Assembly: GCF_024171995.1 (NCBI RefSeq)
Contig: NZ_JAMTCT010000017.1
Span: 1 to 64,000 of the forward strand
Direction: 5' to 3'
Origin: Promicromonospora umidemergens
GTDB lineage: Bacteria > Actinomycetota > Actinomycetes > Actinomycetales > Cellulomonadaceae
DNA: 64,000 nt
Made by a program: the position numbers and the translations under genes. Of the stretch, positions 8,114-17,000 are shown piece after piece. How positions within the stretch are numbered: the stretch's first letter is position 1; the number at the start of each line of letters is the position of its first letter. Under the pieces are notes generated by a model. The model did not search any database and had not been told where the DNA came from. It saw nothing but the letters and a program-made list of their open reading frames with translations.

Positions 8114-9049
8114 ATGCCCGACGTCCGGACCCACGAACCAGACGACCACGACAACGCCTACTCGGGGTTGCTCGTGGGCGACGCCCGCTGGGCGTTCGGC
8201 ACCGACTTCGAGGACCCGCTGGCCGGCGTGGACACCACGGTGCCCGACGGCGTCGACCCGGCGGCGCTGGCGACGTACTGTCTGATGCTCGGCGACGACG
8301 CCCTGGTGCTGTCCCAGCGCCTCGCCGAGTGGTGCAGCAACGCGCCCGACCTCGAGGAGGACATCGCGCTCTCGAACATCGCGCTCGACCTCCTCGGCCA
8401 GGCGCGCCTGCTGCTCGCGCGGGCGGCGGCCGCTGACGGCACGCAGGTCCCCACCCTTCCGGCGGGCTCACCGGTTCCCGACGAGGACCGGCTGGCGTTC
8501 TTCCGCGACGACCTGCGGTTCCGCAACGTGCGGCTGGTAGAGATCCCGGGCGGCGACTTCGCCGAGACCATCACCCGGATCCTGCTCTTCTCCACGTGGC
8601 GCCTCGCGCTCTTCGAGGAGCTCGCGCACAGCCGGGACGCCGTGCTCGCGGCGGTGGCCGCCAAGGCCGTCAAGGAGCTCACCTACCACCGGGACTTCGC
8701 CGGCCGCTGGTTCCTGACCCTGGCCCGCGGCACCGACGAGTCCCGGCGGCGGCTGCTCGCCGGGCTCGACACGCTCTGGCCGTACTGGACCGAGCTGTTC
8801 GAGACGCACGGCGTCGAGCGCGAGACGGCCGAGGCCGGTGTCGGGGTCGACCCGGCAGGCCTCGCCGCCGACGTCGACGTCGTCCTCGACCAGGTGCTGG
8901 CGGCGAGCGGCGTCGACCGGCCGGCCCTGCCGCCGCTCGCGGGGGTGCAGGGCCGCAAGGGCCGCGACGGGCGCCACACCGAGGTGCTGAGCAGGATGCT
9001 CGCCGAGATGCAGGTCGTCGCCCGCGCGCACCCCGGGGGGCACTGGTGA
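8114..9049 (+). CDS. paaC: 1,2-phenylacetyl-CoA epoxidase subunit PaaC
   Basis: PaaC is the non-catalytic ferritin-like partner of PaaA and forms the stable heterodimer with it. The family signature is the run LGDDALVLSQRLAEW, then EEDIALSNIALDLLGQARLL, ETITRILLFSTW and KELTYHRDF, ending with LAEMQVVARAHPGGHW. The 311 residues include an N-terminal tail rich in His and Asp. The start at 8114 has a strong GGGAGGAGG site. The stop overlaps the paaD start as GTGA. Confidence 0.95.
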   Translation: MPDVRTHEPDDHDNAYSGLLVGDARWAFGTDFEDPLAGVDTTVPDGVDPAALATYCLMLGDDALVLSQRLAEWCSNAPDLEEDIALSNIALDLLGQARLLLARAAAADGTQVPTLPAGSPVPDEDRLAFFRDDLRFRNVRLVEIPGGDFAETITRILLFSTWRLALFEELAHSRDAVLAAVAAKAVKELTYHRDFAGRWFLTLARGTDESRRRLLAGLDTLWPYWTELFETHGVERETAEAGVGVDPAGLAADVDVVLDQVLAASGVDRPALPPLAGVQGRKGRDGRHTEVLSRMLAEMQVVARAHPGGHW

Positions 9050-9609
9050 CCGCCGCGCTCCGCCGGGAGCCGACGCGGGAGCCGACGCGGGAGCAGGCTC
9101 TGGCCCGGGACCCGGTGCTCGCCCGGGCCTGGGACGCCGCGTCCGCCGTCGTCGACCCAGAGCTGCCGATGCTCACCCTCGTCGACCTCGGGGTCCTGCG
9201 CGACATCGCCATCGACGACGACGGAGCCGTCGTCGCCGCGATCACCCCCACCTACTCCGGCTGCCCAGCGATGGCGACCATGCGCGACGACCTCGTGCGG
9301 GAGCTGCGGGCCGCCGGCTTCGCCGACGCGCGGGTGCGGGTCGTCCTCGAACCAGCCTGGACCACGGACTGGATCACGCCGGCCGGGCGGGCGGCGCTCG
9401 CGGCTGCCGGGATCTCCCCACCCGGGCGGGCACCCGGGCGGGCCGGCCCGGTGCCGCTGCGGCTCGTGCCCACGCGCCGGGCCGTGCGCTGCCCGCGGTG
9501 CGGGTCCGACGACGCCGTGGTCGGCTCGGAGTTCGGCTCCACCGCCTGCAAGGCGCTGTACCGCTGCCTGGCCTGCCTCGAACCGTTCGAGCACGTGAAG
9601 GAGATCTGA
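9046..9609 (+). CDS. paaD: PaaD, Fe-S assembly-like factor for the epoxidase
   Basis: A 187-residue protein with a DUF59/MIP18-like domain at about residues 25-125 (VVDPELPMLTLVDLGVLRD, TPTYSGCPAMATM) and a C-terminal zinc-ribbon with CPRC and CLAC pairs. PaaD is needed for an active epoxidase, probably by maturing the cofactors of PaaE or PaaA. Two small duplications are visible, REPT at the N terminus and PGRA in the linker. It begins at a GTG overlapping the paaC stop and is followed one base later by paaE. Confidence 0.93.
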   Translation: MTAALRREPTREPTREQALARDPVLARAWDAASAVVDPELPMLTLVDLGVLRDIAIDDDGAVVAAITPTYSGCPAMATMRDDLVRELRAAGFADARVRVVLEPAWTTDWITPAGRAALAAAGISPPGRAPGRAGPVPLRLVPTRRAVRCPRCGSDDAVVGSEFGSTACKALYRCLACLEPFEHVKEI

Positions 9610-9610
9610 C

Positions 9611-10699
9611 GTGACCGCGACCCTGCCGGCCGGCGCCCGCGCCTCGCGCACGACGTTCCACACGCTTACCGTGACCGACGTCGAGCGGCTCACCGACGAC
9701 GCGGCCGCCGTGACGTTCGACCTGCCCGCCGACCTGGCTGACGTCTTCGACTTCGCCGCCGGCCAGTCGCTGACGCTGCGGCGCACCGTCGACGGCGTCG
9801 AGCACCGCCGGACGTACTCGATCTGCTCGCCCGCTGGCAGCGCCCCGCGGATCGGGGTGCGCGAGATCCCCGACGGCCTGTTCTCGTCCTGGCTGGTGCA
9901 CGAGGTGCGGCCCGGCGACCAGGTCGAGGTGCAGCCGCCGAGCGGCAGCTTCCGGGCCGACCCGGCCCGCGGCGGACGGCACCTGTGCATCGCGGCGGGC
10001 TCCGGCATCACGCCGATGCTCTCCATCGCGGCCACGGTGCTGGGCAACCCGGACGCGCGGGTAACCCTGCTCTACGGCAACCGCACCACCAGCTCGGTGA
10101 TGTTCGCCGAGGAGCTGGCTGACCTCAAGAACGTCCACCGCGAGCAGCTCGACCTGGTCCACGTCCTGTCCAGGGAGCCGCGCGACGTCGAGCTGTTCTC
10201 GGGCCGGCTCGACGGCGACCGGCTGCGCAAGCTGCTGACGCTCGTGGTCCCGGTCGGCGACATGGACCACGTCTGGCTCTGCGGGCCGTTCGGCATGCTG
10301 ACCGACGCCCGGGCGGTGCTGGACGAGCTCGGGGTCCCCGCAGAGCGGGTGCACGTGGAGCACTTCTACGTCGACGAGCCCCCGCCGGAGCTGCGGCACG
10401 CCGACCGGGTCGTCGAGGGGGCGACGAGCCAGGTGACGGTCGTCCTCGACGGCCGGTCGACGACCAGCGCGATGCCGCAGGACACCAGGCTCCTCGACGC
10501 CGCGCAGGAGGTCCGTGCCGACCTGCCCTTCGCCTGCAAGGGTGGCGTCTGCGGCACCTGCCGCGCGAAGGTGCGCGGCGGAGAGGTCGACATGGTGCGC
10601 AACTACGCCCTCGAACCCGAGGAGGTCGCCGCAGGCTTCGTCCTCACCTGCCAGACGTTCCCGGTCAGCGCGGCGGTAGTCGTGGACTACGACGCATGA
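9611..10699 (+). CDS. paaE: 1,2-phenylacetyl-CoA epoxidase reductase PaaE
   Basis: PaaE passes electrons from NADPH to PaaA. In order it has an FAD-binding domain (RRTYSICSP, about residues 60-70), an NAD(P)-binding domain (IAAGSGITPMLSI and WLCGPFGM) and a plant-type [2Fe-2S] ferredoxin domain at the C terminus with cysteines in ACKGGVCGTCRA and a fourth in LTCQ. The 362-residue length is typical. It starts at GTG 9611, one base after the paaD stop, and its own stop overlaps the next start as ATGA. Confidence 0.95.
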   Translation: MTATLPAGARASRTTFHTLTVTDVERLTDDAAAVTFDLPADLADVFDFAAGQSLTLRRTVDGVEHRRTYSICSPAGSAPRIGVREIPDGLFSSWLVHEVRPGDQVEVQPPSGSFRADPARGGRHLCIAAGSGITPMLSIAATVLGNPDARVTLLYGNRTTSSVMFAEELADLKNVHREQLDLVHVLSREPRDVELFSGRLDGDRLRKLLTLVVPVGDMDHVWLCGPFGMLTDARAVLDELGVPAERVHVEHFYVDEPPPELRHADRVVEGATSQVTVVLDGRSTTSAMPQDTRLLDAAQEVRADLPFACKGGVCGTCRAKVRGGEVDMVRNYALEPEEVAAGFVLTCQTFPVSAAVVVDYDA

Positions 10700-11439
10700 G
10701 CGCGCCGCTCGTGGTCGAGGAGCACGACGACCGGGTGGTCCTGCGGCTGAACCGGCCCGAGGTCCGCAACGCGATCGACCGCGCCATGGTCGAGGCGCTG
10801 CACGACGCGTGCGCCGCGCTCGAGGCCGCACCACGGGTGGCGCTCCTGATCGGCTCCGGCGGCACGTTCGCGGCGGGAGCGGACATCGCCCAGCTGCGCG
10901 AGCGGCGCAGGGAGGACGCGCTCGCGGGCATCAACTCCGGCGTGTTCGACCGGGTCCACCGGCTGCCGATGCCGACCGTCGCGCTCGTCGACGGGTACGC
11001 GCTGGGGGGCGGGGCGGAGCTCGCGTACGCGTGCGACTTCCGGATCGGCACCCCAGCCACCCGGATCGGCAACCCGGAGCCCGGACTCGGCATCCTCGCG
11101 GCGGCCGGCGCGGCCTGGCGGCTGAAGGAGCTCGTCGGCGAGCCCCTGGCCAAGGAGGTGCTCCTGGCCGGTCGGGTGCTCGACGCCCAGGAGGCCCTGG
11201 GGGTGCGCCTGCTCAACGAGGTCGTCGAGGCCGGCGACCTCGAGGCGGCCGGGCACCGGCTCGCCGACCGCATCACCGCCCAGGCACCGCTCGCGGTGCG
11301 GCTCACCAAGTCCGTCCTCGACGCACCGCGCGACGCGCACCCGCTGATCGACGACGTCGCGCAGGCGGTGCTGTTCGAGACGCAGGACAAGACCGACCGC
11401 ATGACGGCGTTCCTCGACCGACGGAAGGAGCGGCGATGA
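10696..11439 (+). CDS. paaF: Enoyl-CoA hydratase, PaaF-like
   Basis: A 247-residue crotonase-fold protein. The oxyanion-hole segments GGTFAAGADI and GYALGGGAELAYACDF and the glutamate in GNPEPGLGI are those of an active enoyl-CoA hydratase, which would hydrate 2,3-dehydroadipyl-CoA in the lower pathway. Two crotonase-family genes are in this operon; I assign this one as PaaF because its sequence looks like a plain hydratase with both glutamate positions plausible. PaaG and PaaF could be exchanged, so the symbol is less sure than the family. Confidence 0.8.
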   Translation: MSAPLVVEEHDDRVVLRLNRPEVRNAIDRAMVEALHDACAALEAAPRVALLIGSGGTFAAGADIAQLRERRREDALAGINSGVFDRVHRLPMPTVALVDGYALGGGAELAYACDFRIGTPATRIGNPEPGLGILAAAGAAWRLKELVGEPLAKEVLLAGRVLDAQEALGVRLLNEVVEAGDLEAAGHRLADRITAQAPLAVRLTKSVLDAPRDAHPLIDDVAQAVLFETQDKTDRMTAFLDRRKERR

Positions 11440-12326
11440 CCGCGGATACCTCCGGTACCCCGGGCGCGGCCAGCACCGCCGACGCCGTCCTGCGCACCGC
11501 GGACGCCGTACCGCGGGCCGTCGGCGTGTACGGCGGCGGCCGTATGGGCGGCGGGATCGCGCACGCCTTCACGCTCGTCGGAGCGGCCGTCACCGTGATC
11601 GAGAACGACGCGACGTCGGCCCGGGCGGCACGCGTGCGGATCGAGGCGAGCCTCGCCAGGGCGGCGGCCAAGGGCGTACGGGTCACCGGCACGTTCGAGG
11701 TGGTGACCGACGCCGCGGCCCTGGCCGACTGCTCGCTCGTCGTCGAGGCGGTGCCCGAGCTGGTCGAGGTCAAGCACGAGGTGCTGCGGGCGATCGCCGC
11801 CGCTGCCCCCACCGCCGTGATCGGTAGCAACACCAGCTCCCTGTCGATCGACCGGCTGGCAAGCGCCCTGCCGGACCCGTCCCGCCTGGTCGGCCTGCAC
11901 TTCTTCAACCCGGTCCCGGTCAGCGGGCTGGTCGAGGTGGTGGTCGGCCCACGGACCGCGCCCGGTCTGGTCGAGGACGCCAGGGCCTGGGTCGCAGGTC
12001 TGGGCAAGACGGCCATCACCGTCAAGGACTCGCCGGGTTTCGCGAGCAGCCGGCTCGGTGTGGCGACAGCGCTGGAGGCGATGCGCATGCTGGAGGACGG
12101 CGTGGCCGACGCCGCCGACATCGACACGGCGATGACGCTGGGCTACCGGCACCCGGTGGGTCCGCTGCGCACCACCGATATCGTCGGGCTCGACGTCCGG
12201 CTGCACATCGCCGAGCACCTCGAGCGCGAGCTGGGGCCACGGTTCGCGCCGCCGCGGCTCCTCCGGGACAAGGTCGCGGCCGGTGAGCTGGGCCGCAAGA
12301 CCGGACAGGGTTTCTACACGTGGTGA
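11436..12326 (+). CDS. paaH: 3-hydroxyacyl-CoA dehydrogenase PaaH
   Basis: The 296-residue product has an N-terminal Rossmann domain (GVYGGGRMGGGIAHAF) after a 25-residue Ala/Thr-rich tail, then SNTSSLSI and the HFFNPVPVSGLVEVV block with the catalytic histidine, and a C-terminal dimerisation domain ending GRKTGQGFYTW. It oxidises 3-hydroxyadipyl-CoA to 3-oxoadipyl-CoA. The ATG overlaps the preceding stop as ATGA. Only the short single-domain form is present, not the long fused form of some proteobacteria. Confidence 0.92.
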   Translation: MTADTSGTPGAASTADAVLRTADAVPRAVGVYGGGRMGGGIAHAFTLVGAAVTVIENDATSARAARVRIEASLARAAAKGVRVTGTFEVVTDAAALADCSLVVEAVPELVEVKHEVLRAIAAAAPTAVIGSNTSSLSIDRLASALPDPSRLVGLHFFNPVPVSGLVEVVVGPRTAPGLVEDARAWVAGLGKTAITVKDSPGFASSRLGVATALEAMRMLEDGVADAADIDTAMTLGYRHPVGPLRTTDIVGLDVRLHIAEHLERELGPRFAPPRLLRDKVAAGELGRKTGQGFYTW

Positions 12327-12385
12327 CGCAAAGACGTGGTGACGCAGAGCCGCTCGCTGGGGCGGCCCATACCTCAGGAGGACCA

Positions 12386-13177
12386 ATGACCGACAGCCCC
12401 GTCACCGTCGACCGCACGGCCGCGGTAGCGGCCATCACGCTGAACGACCCCGAGCACCGCAACGCACTGACCGCCGCGGCCAAGGAGGCGCTGCGGGACG
12501 CCGTGGCGGAGGTGGCCGGCGACGAGGGGGTGCGCGCCGTCGTCCTCACCGGGTCGGCCAGCGCGTTCTGCCTGGGCCAGGACCTCGGCGAGCACTCGAA
12601 GGCGCTGGCGGACGGGCCCGAGGCGGCGTTCGCCACGGTCCGCGAGCACTACACACCCATCGTGCGGGACCTGCTGACCATGCCCAAGCCGGTGATCGCC
12701 GCTGTGGGCGGTACCTGTGTCGGCGCGGGGCTCGGCCTCGCGCTGGCCTGCGACCACCGGGTCTTCGCGACCGGCGTCAAGCTGGCCACCGCGTTCGCCG
12801 GGATCGGGCTGACCTTCGACACCGGCCTGTCCGTCACATTGCCGCGCGCGGTCGGGGACGCACGGGCGAAGGAGCTCCTCCTGTTCGGCCGGACCTTCAC
12901 CGCGGAGGAAGCCATCGGCTGGGGCATCTCCGGCGAGACGGTCGCCGCCGAGGAGGTGCTGCCCCGGGCGACCGCCCTCGCCCGGCAGCTCGCCGACGGG
13001 CCGACCACCGCCTTCGCGCAGAGCAAGCGCCTGATCGAGCGGGCGCACGGCCTGAGCCTCGACGAGGCCCTCGAGGCCGAGGCGCTCGGACAGACCAGGT
13101 GCGGCTCGACCAGCGACCACACGGCGGCCGTCGCGGCGTTCCTGGACCGTCGGACGCCCGTCTTCACCGGTCGCTGA
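12386..13177 (+). CDS. paaG: Ring-epoxide isomerase PaaG (crotonase family)
   Basis: A 263-residue crotonase-fold protein with SAFCLGQDLGEHSKAL, GGTCVGAGLGLALACDHRV and FAGIGLTFDTG. The last segment has Asp where hydratases have Glu, as in PaaG, the isomerase that turns the phenylacetyl-CoA epoxide into oxepin-CoA. The ATG at 12386 lies behind CAGGAGG; the longer frame begins inside paaH and has no ribosome site. It is the last gene of the operon; a thiolase (paaJ) and the phenylacetate-CoA ligase (paaK) do not follow, so the pathway needs genes elsewhere. Confidence 0.88.
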   Translation: MTDSPVTVDRTAAVAAITLNDPEHRNALTAAAKEALRDAVAEVAGDEGVRAVVLTGSASAFCLGQDLGEHSKALADGPEAAFATVREHYTPIVRDLLTMPKPVIAAVGGTCVGAGLGLALACDHRVFATGVKLATAFAGIGLTFDTGLSVTLPRAVGDARAKELLLFGRTFTAEEAIGWGISGETVAAEEVLPRATALARQLADGPTTAFAQSKRLIERAHGLSLDEALEAEALGQTRCGSTSDHTAAVAAFLDRRTPVFTGR

Positions 13178-13722
13178 GCCCGCTGGGCCAGCTCACCCTG
13201 AGGAAGATCGGGTTGCTGTAGAACCACAGGTCGTCCCAGGGGTTGGCCTCGCCGGGGGACATCCTGCGCCGGCCCCGTCGGGTCGACGTCGGCGCCCAGG
13301 TAGCCGGGCCGGCTCCGCTTGCCGTCGGTGCCACGCACCCGGACGTAGCCGTCGTGCTCGGCGACGAACGTGGAGGTCAGCTCGACCGAGCCGGACCTCC
13401 CGGCGGTGTCCCAGGAGCGGACCACCCTCGTGCCCGGAGCGTAGAGCGTGTCCGGATCGTCGGCGGGGCCGGTGATCCTGCCGCGGATCAGGTCGACACG
13501 AGCCAGCTCGGGCAGGAGTCCCGCGCAGTTGACGCTTTCTGCCAGATCGACGGTGATGGTCAGCTGGACCTCCGTCCGACCCAGGTCTTGTTGTAGGCGC
13601 CGGGCGGGAACGAGCTGTACTCGGCGACGGGCCGCCCCGCTCCGACCGGCGGCGGGTAGACGCCGGTGGGCGGCGACTGGGTCAAGAACCCCGTCGACCC
13701 GCTCGACCAGACCGGTTACGAC
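13164..13722 (-). pseudogene. PHP-domain / CehA-McbA-type phosphoesterase, C-terminal relic with frameshifts
   Basis: Read on the minus strand, three adjoining frames give a recognisable C-terminal region: PPTGVY...RPVAEYSSFPPGAYNKTW, then LTITVDLAESVNCAG...LARVDLIRGRITGP...GTRVVRSWD...FVAEHDGYVRVRGTDG...GADVDPTGP, then NPWDDLWFYSNPIFLRVSW and a stop at 13164. This order is what I know from the C termini of secreted PHP-domain metallohydrolases of the CehA/McbA type. One shift lies in the G-run 13254-13258 and another near 13575-13583; the catalytic N-terminal part is missing. The last 14 bases overlap the end of paaG. It is a dead remnant, although each shift taken alone could be a sequencing error. 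Confidence 0.7.
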
Positions 13723-13791
13723 GCCATCCCGTTCAACGACGACGGCGACACCTGCCGGACGCCGGCGAGCCAGACATACCTGCCGCGATGA
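13660..13791 (+). pseudogene. 3' relic of an unidentified plus-strand gene
   Basis: After an in-frame TAG at 13657 the plus strand reads about 43 codons ending ...QTGYDAIPFNDDGDTCRTP...TYLPR and TGA at 13789. The composition and codon use look like the true end of a secreted protein, but no start or ribosome site is present and the 5' part overlaps the minus-strand relic. I do not recognise the family. From 13792 to 14085 I see no gene, only the presumed upstream region of the glucanase. Confidence 0.35.
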
Positions 13792-14085
13792 GGGCGGGAC
13801 CGGCAGAGCGACGGTCGTTCAAGGGTGCTCCTGTGGAGTTCGTAGCGAGACGCTCCCTGGTCGGCACGGGAGCGCGGCCCACCATCGCAACCACCCACCT
13901 CGTCGGCACCCCTTGACGTCGTCGTGCCCCTGCTCGTAACGTCCGTACAGAAGACTGCAAGAATCTGACAGAGCCAAAGCACAAAGCAGTGCGCACTCTG
14001 CAATTCACTCACCATGCCTCCGTGTGGCCAGCGTCTCCGACCTGCCGCCTCGGTGGCGTCGACCCGACCCAGAACGAGGACGTTC

Positions 14086-17000
14086 ATGAGAATCCCCTGG
14101 AAGCACACGGTCGTGGCGGGCGCGGCGGTGGCGCTCGTCGTGCCGCTCGGCGTGGTCGCCGTCGCGCATGCGGCGGACGCCACCAACCTCGCGCTCGGCA
14201 AGCCGATCGCCGCGTCGTCGGCGACGCAGGCGTACGTCGCCGGCAACGCGAACGACGGCAGCACGAGCTCGTACTGGGAGGGCGGGGGCGGCCAGTACCC
14301 GGCGCACCTCACGGTCGACCTCGGCGAGCAGGCCGACGTCGAGCGCGTCGTCGTCACGCTGCCGCCGCCGGCGGTGTGGGCGCCGCGCACGCAGACGTTC
14401 AGCGTGCTCGGCCGGTCCGACGGCGAGTCGTCGTTCCGCACCCTCGAGGCCTCGGCGGACTACGGCTTCGACCCCGCGAGCGGCAACCAGGTCGAGATCC
14501 CGCTGAACGCGGAGGCCGACGAGATCCGCCTCGCGTTCACCGCCAACACCGGTGCGGGCAACGGCCAGGTCTCCGAGCTGCAGGTCTGGGGTACCCCGAC
14601 GGGCGGCGGCGACCCGACCGACCCACCGACCGATCCGCCGACCGATCCGCCGACCGATCCGCCGACCGACCCGACCGGCACCAACTACGCGCAGGACCGG
14701 CCGGCGGCGGCGTCGTCGACCGAGTGGACGTACGGCGCGGCGAACGCCGTGGACGGGCGGACCGAGACGTACTGGGAGGGTGCGGGCGGGCAGTACCCGT
14801 CGACGATCGACGTCTCGCTGGCCGCGCCCACGCAGCTCAGCAGCGTGCGCGTGCGGCTGAACCCCGACGGCGCGTGGAGCCCGCGCACGCAGACGTTCTC
14901 CGTCTGGGGGCGGTCCGGCGGCGACCCGTGGCGAGAGCTCGAAGCCTCCGCGGCGCACGCGTTCGCGCCCGGGACCGGCAACCTGGTGGACGTCCCGGTG
15001 ACCGGGACGGTCACCGACGTGCGGCTGCGCTTCACGGCCAACACCGGCGCCGGCAACGGCCAGGTCGCCGAGCTCGAGGTCTACGGCGAACCGGCGCCGA
15101 ACCCGAACCTCACCGTCACCGCGGTGACGGCCACCCCGGAGTCACCCACGGCGACCACCCCCGTGACTCTCACGGCGACGGTCGAGAACACGGGCGACCG
15201 GGCGTCGTCGGACACGGCGCTCGACGCGCGGATCGGCGGCACCACCGTGGGCTCGGCGGACGTCGCGGCCCTCGAGCCCGGCGCGAGCGCCCAGGTGGAG
15301 GTCGAGGCGGGAACCCGCCCCGCGGGGGAGTACACGGTGGGCGCGCTCGTGGACCCGGCGGACACGGTGGCCGAGCAGGACGAGACCGACAACGCCTTCA
15401 CGGCGGAGACGAAGCTCGTCGTCGGCGAGGCGCCCGGGCCCGACCTCGAGGTCGTCTCCGTGTCCTCCGACCCGGCCAACCCGGCCGTCGACGCGGACGT
15501 CTCCTTCACGGTCCGGGTGCGCAACCGCGGGAACGAGCCGGCCCCGGCCGGTTCGGTGACGCGCGTCGTGGCCGGTCCGAGCACGCTGAACGGCACGACG
15601 CCGGCCGTACCCGCCGGCGAGACCGTCGACGTCACCCCGGACGGGTCGTGGACCGCGACGAACGGCGGGGTCACGGTGACGGCGACGGCCGACGCGACCG
15701 ACGTCGTCGACGAGACGAACGAGGACAACAACACCGGCAGGCTCGCGGTGACCGTGGGGCGCGGCGCCGCCGTCCCATACACGACCTACGAGGCGGAGGA
15801 CGGCCAGTACACCGGCGAGCTCCTGGAGACCGACCCGCTGCGCACGTTCGGGCACACCAACTTCGCGACCGAGTCGTCGGGCCGCGAGTCGGTGCGGCTG
15901 AACAGTACAGGCCAGCACGTCGAGCTCACGTCCACCAACCCGACCAACTCGATAGTGGTACGCAGCTCGATCCCCGACGCACCCGGCGGCGGCGGCCAGG
16001 AGAAGACGATCAGCCTGTACGCGGACGGCGAGCTCGTGCAGAAGCTGACGTTGTCGTCGAAGCACTCGTGGCTGTACGGGACCACCGACGACCCGGAGGG
16101 CCTCACCAACACCCCGGGCGGTGACGCCCGCCGGCTCTTCGACGAGTCGCACGCGCTCCTCGACCGGTCGTTCCCGGCGGGCACGGTGTTCCGGCTCCAG
16201 CGCGACGCCGGCGACGACGCGGAGTTCTACGTGATCGACATGGTCGAGCTCGAGCAGGTCGCACCGCCCGCGGCGAAGCCTGCCCGGTGCACGTCCATCA
16301 CCGAGTACGGCGCGGTGCCCGACGACGGCCAGGAGGACACGGAAGCGATCCAGGACGCCGTCACCGCCGACCAGAACGGCGACATCGACTGCGTGTGGAT
16401 CCCGGCGGGGCAGTGGCGCCAGGAGAAGAAGATCCTCACGGACGACCCGCTCGACCGCGGCACGCACAACCAGGTGGGCATCAGCGACGTCACGATCCGC
16501 GGCGCCGGCATGTGGCACTCTCAGCTCTACAGCCTCCTCAAGCCGCACCTCGCGCCTGGCGTCATCAACCACCCGCACGAGGGCAACTTCGGGTTCGACA
16601 TCGACGACAACGTCCAGATCTCCGACATCGCGATCTTCGGCTCCGGCGACATTCGCGGCAACAACGGTCAGCAGGAGGGCGGCGTCGGCCTCAACGGCCG
16701 GTTCGGCCAGGACACGAAGATCGACAACGTGTGGATCGAGCACGCGAACGTCGGGGTGTGGGTCGGCCGCGACTACTCGAACATCCCCGAGCTCTGGGGT
16801 CCGGCCGACGGGCTCCAGCTCAGCGGGATGCGCATCCGCAACACCTACGCGGACGGCGTCAACTTCAGCAACGGCACCCGCAACTCCACCGTGCTCAACT
16901 CGTCGCTGCGCAACACCGGCGACGACGCGCTCGCCGTCTGGGCCAACCCCTACGTCAAGGACCCGGCGGTCGACATCGGGCACGACAACACGTTCCGCAA

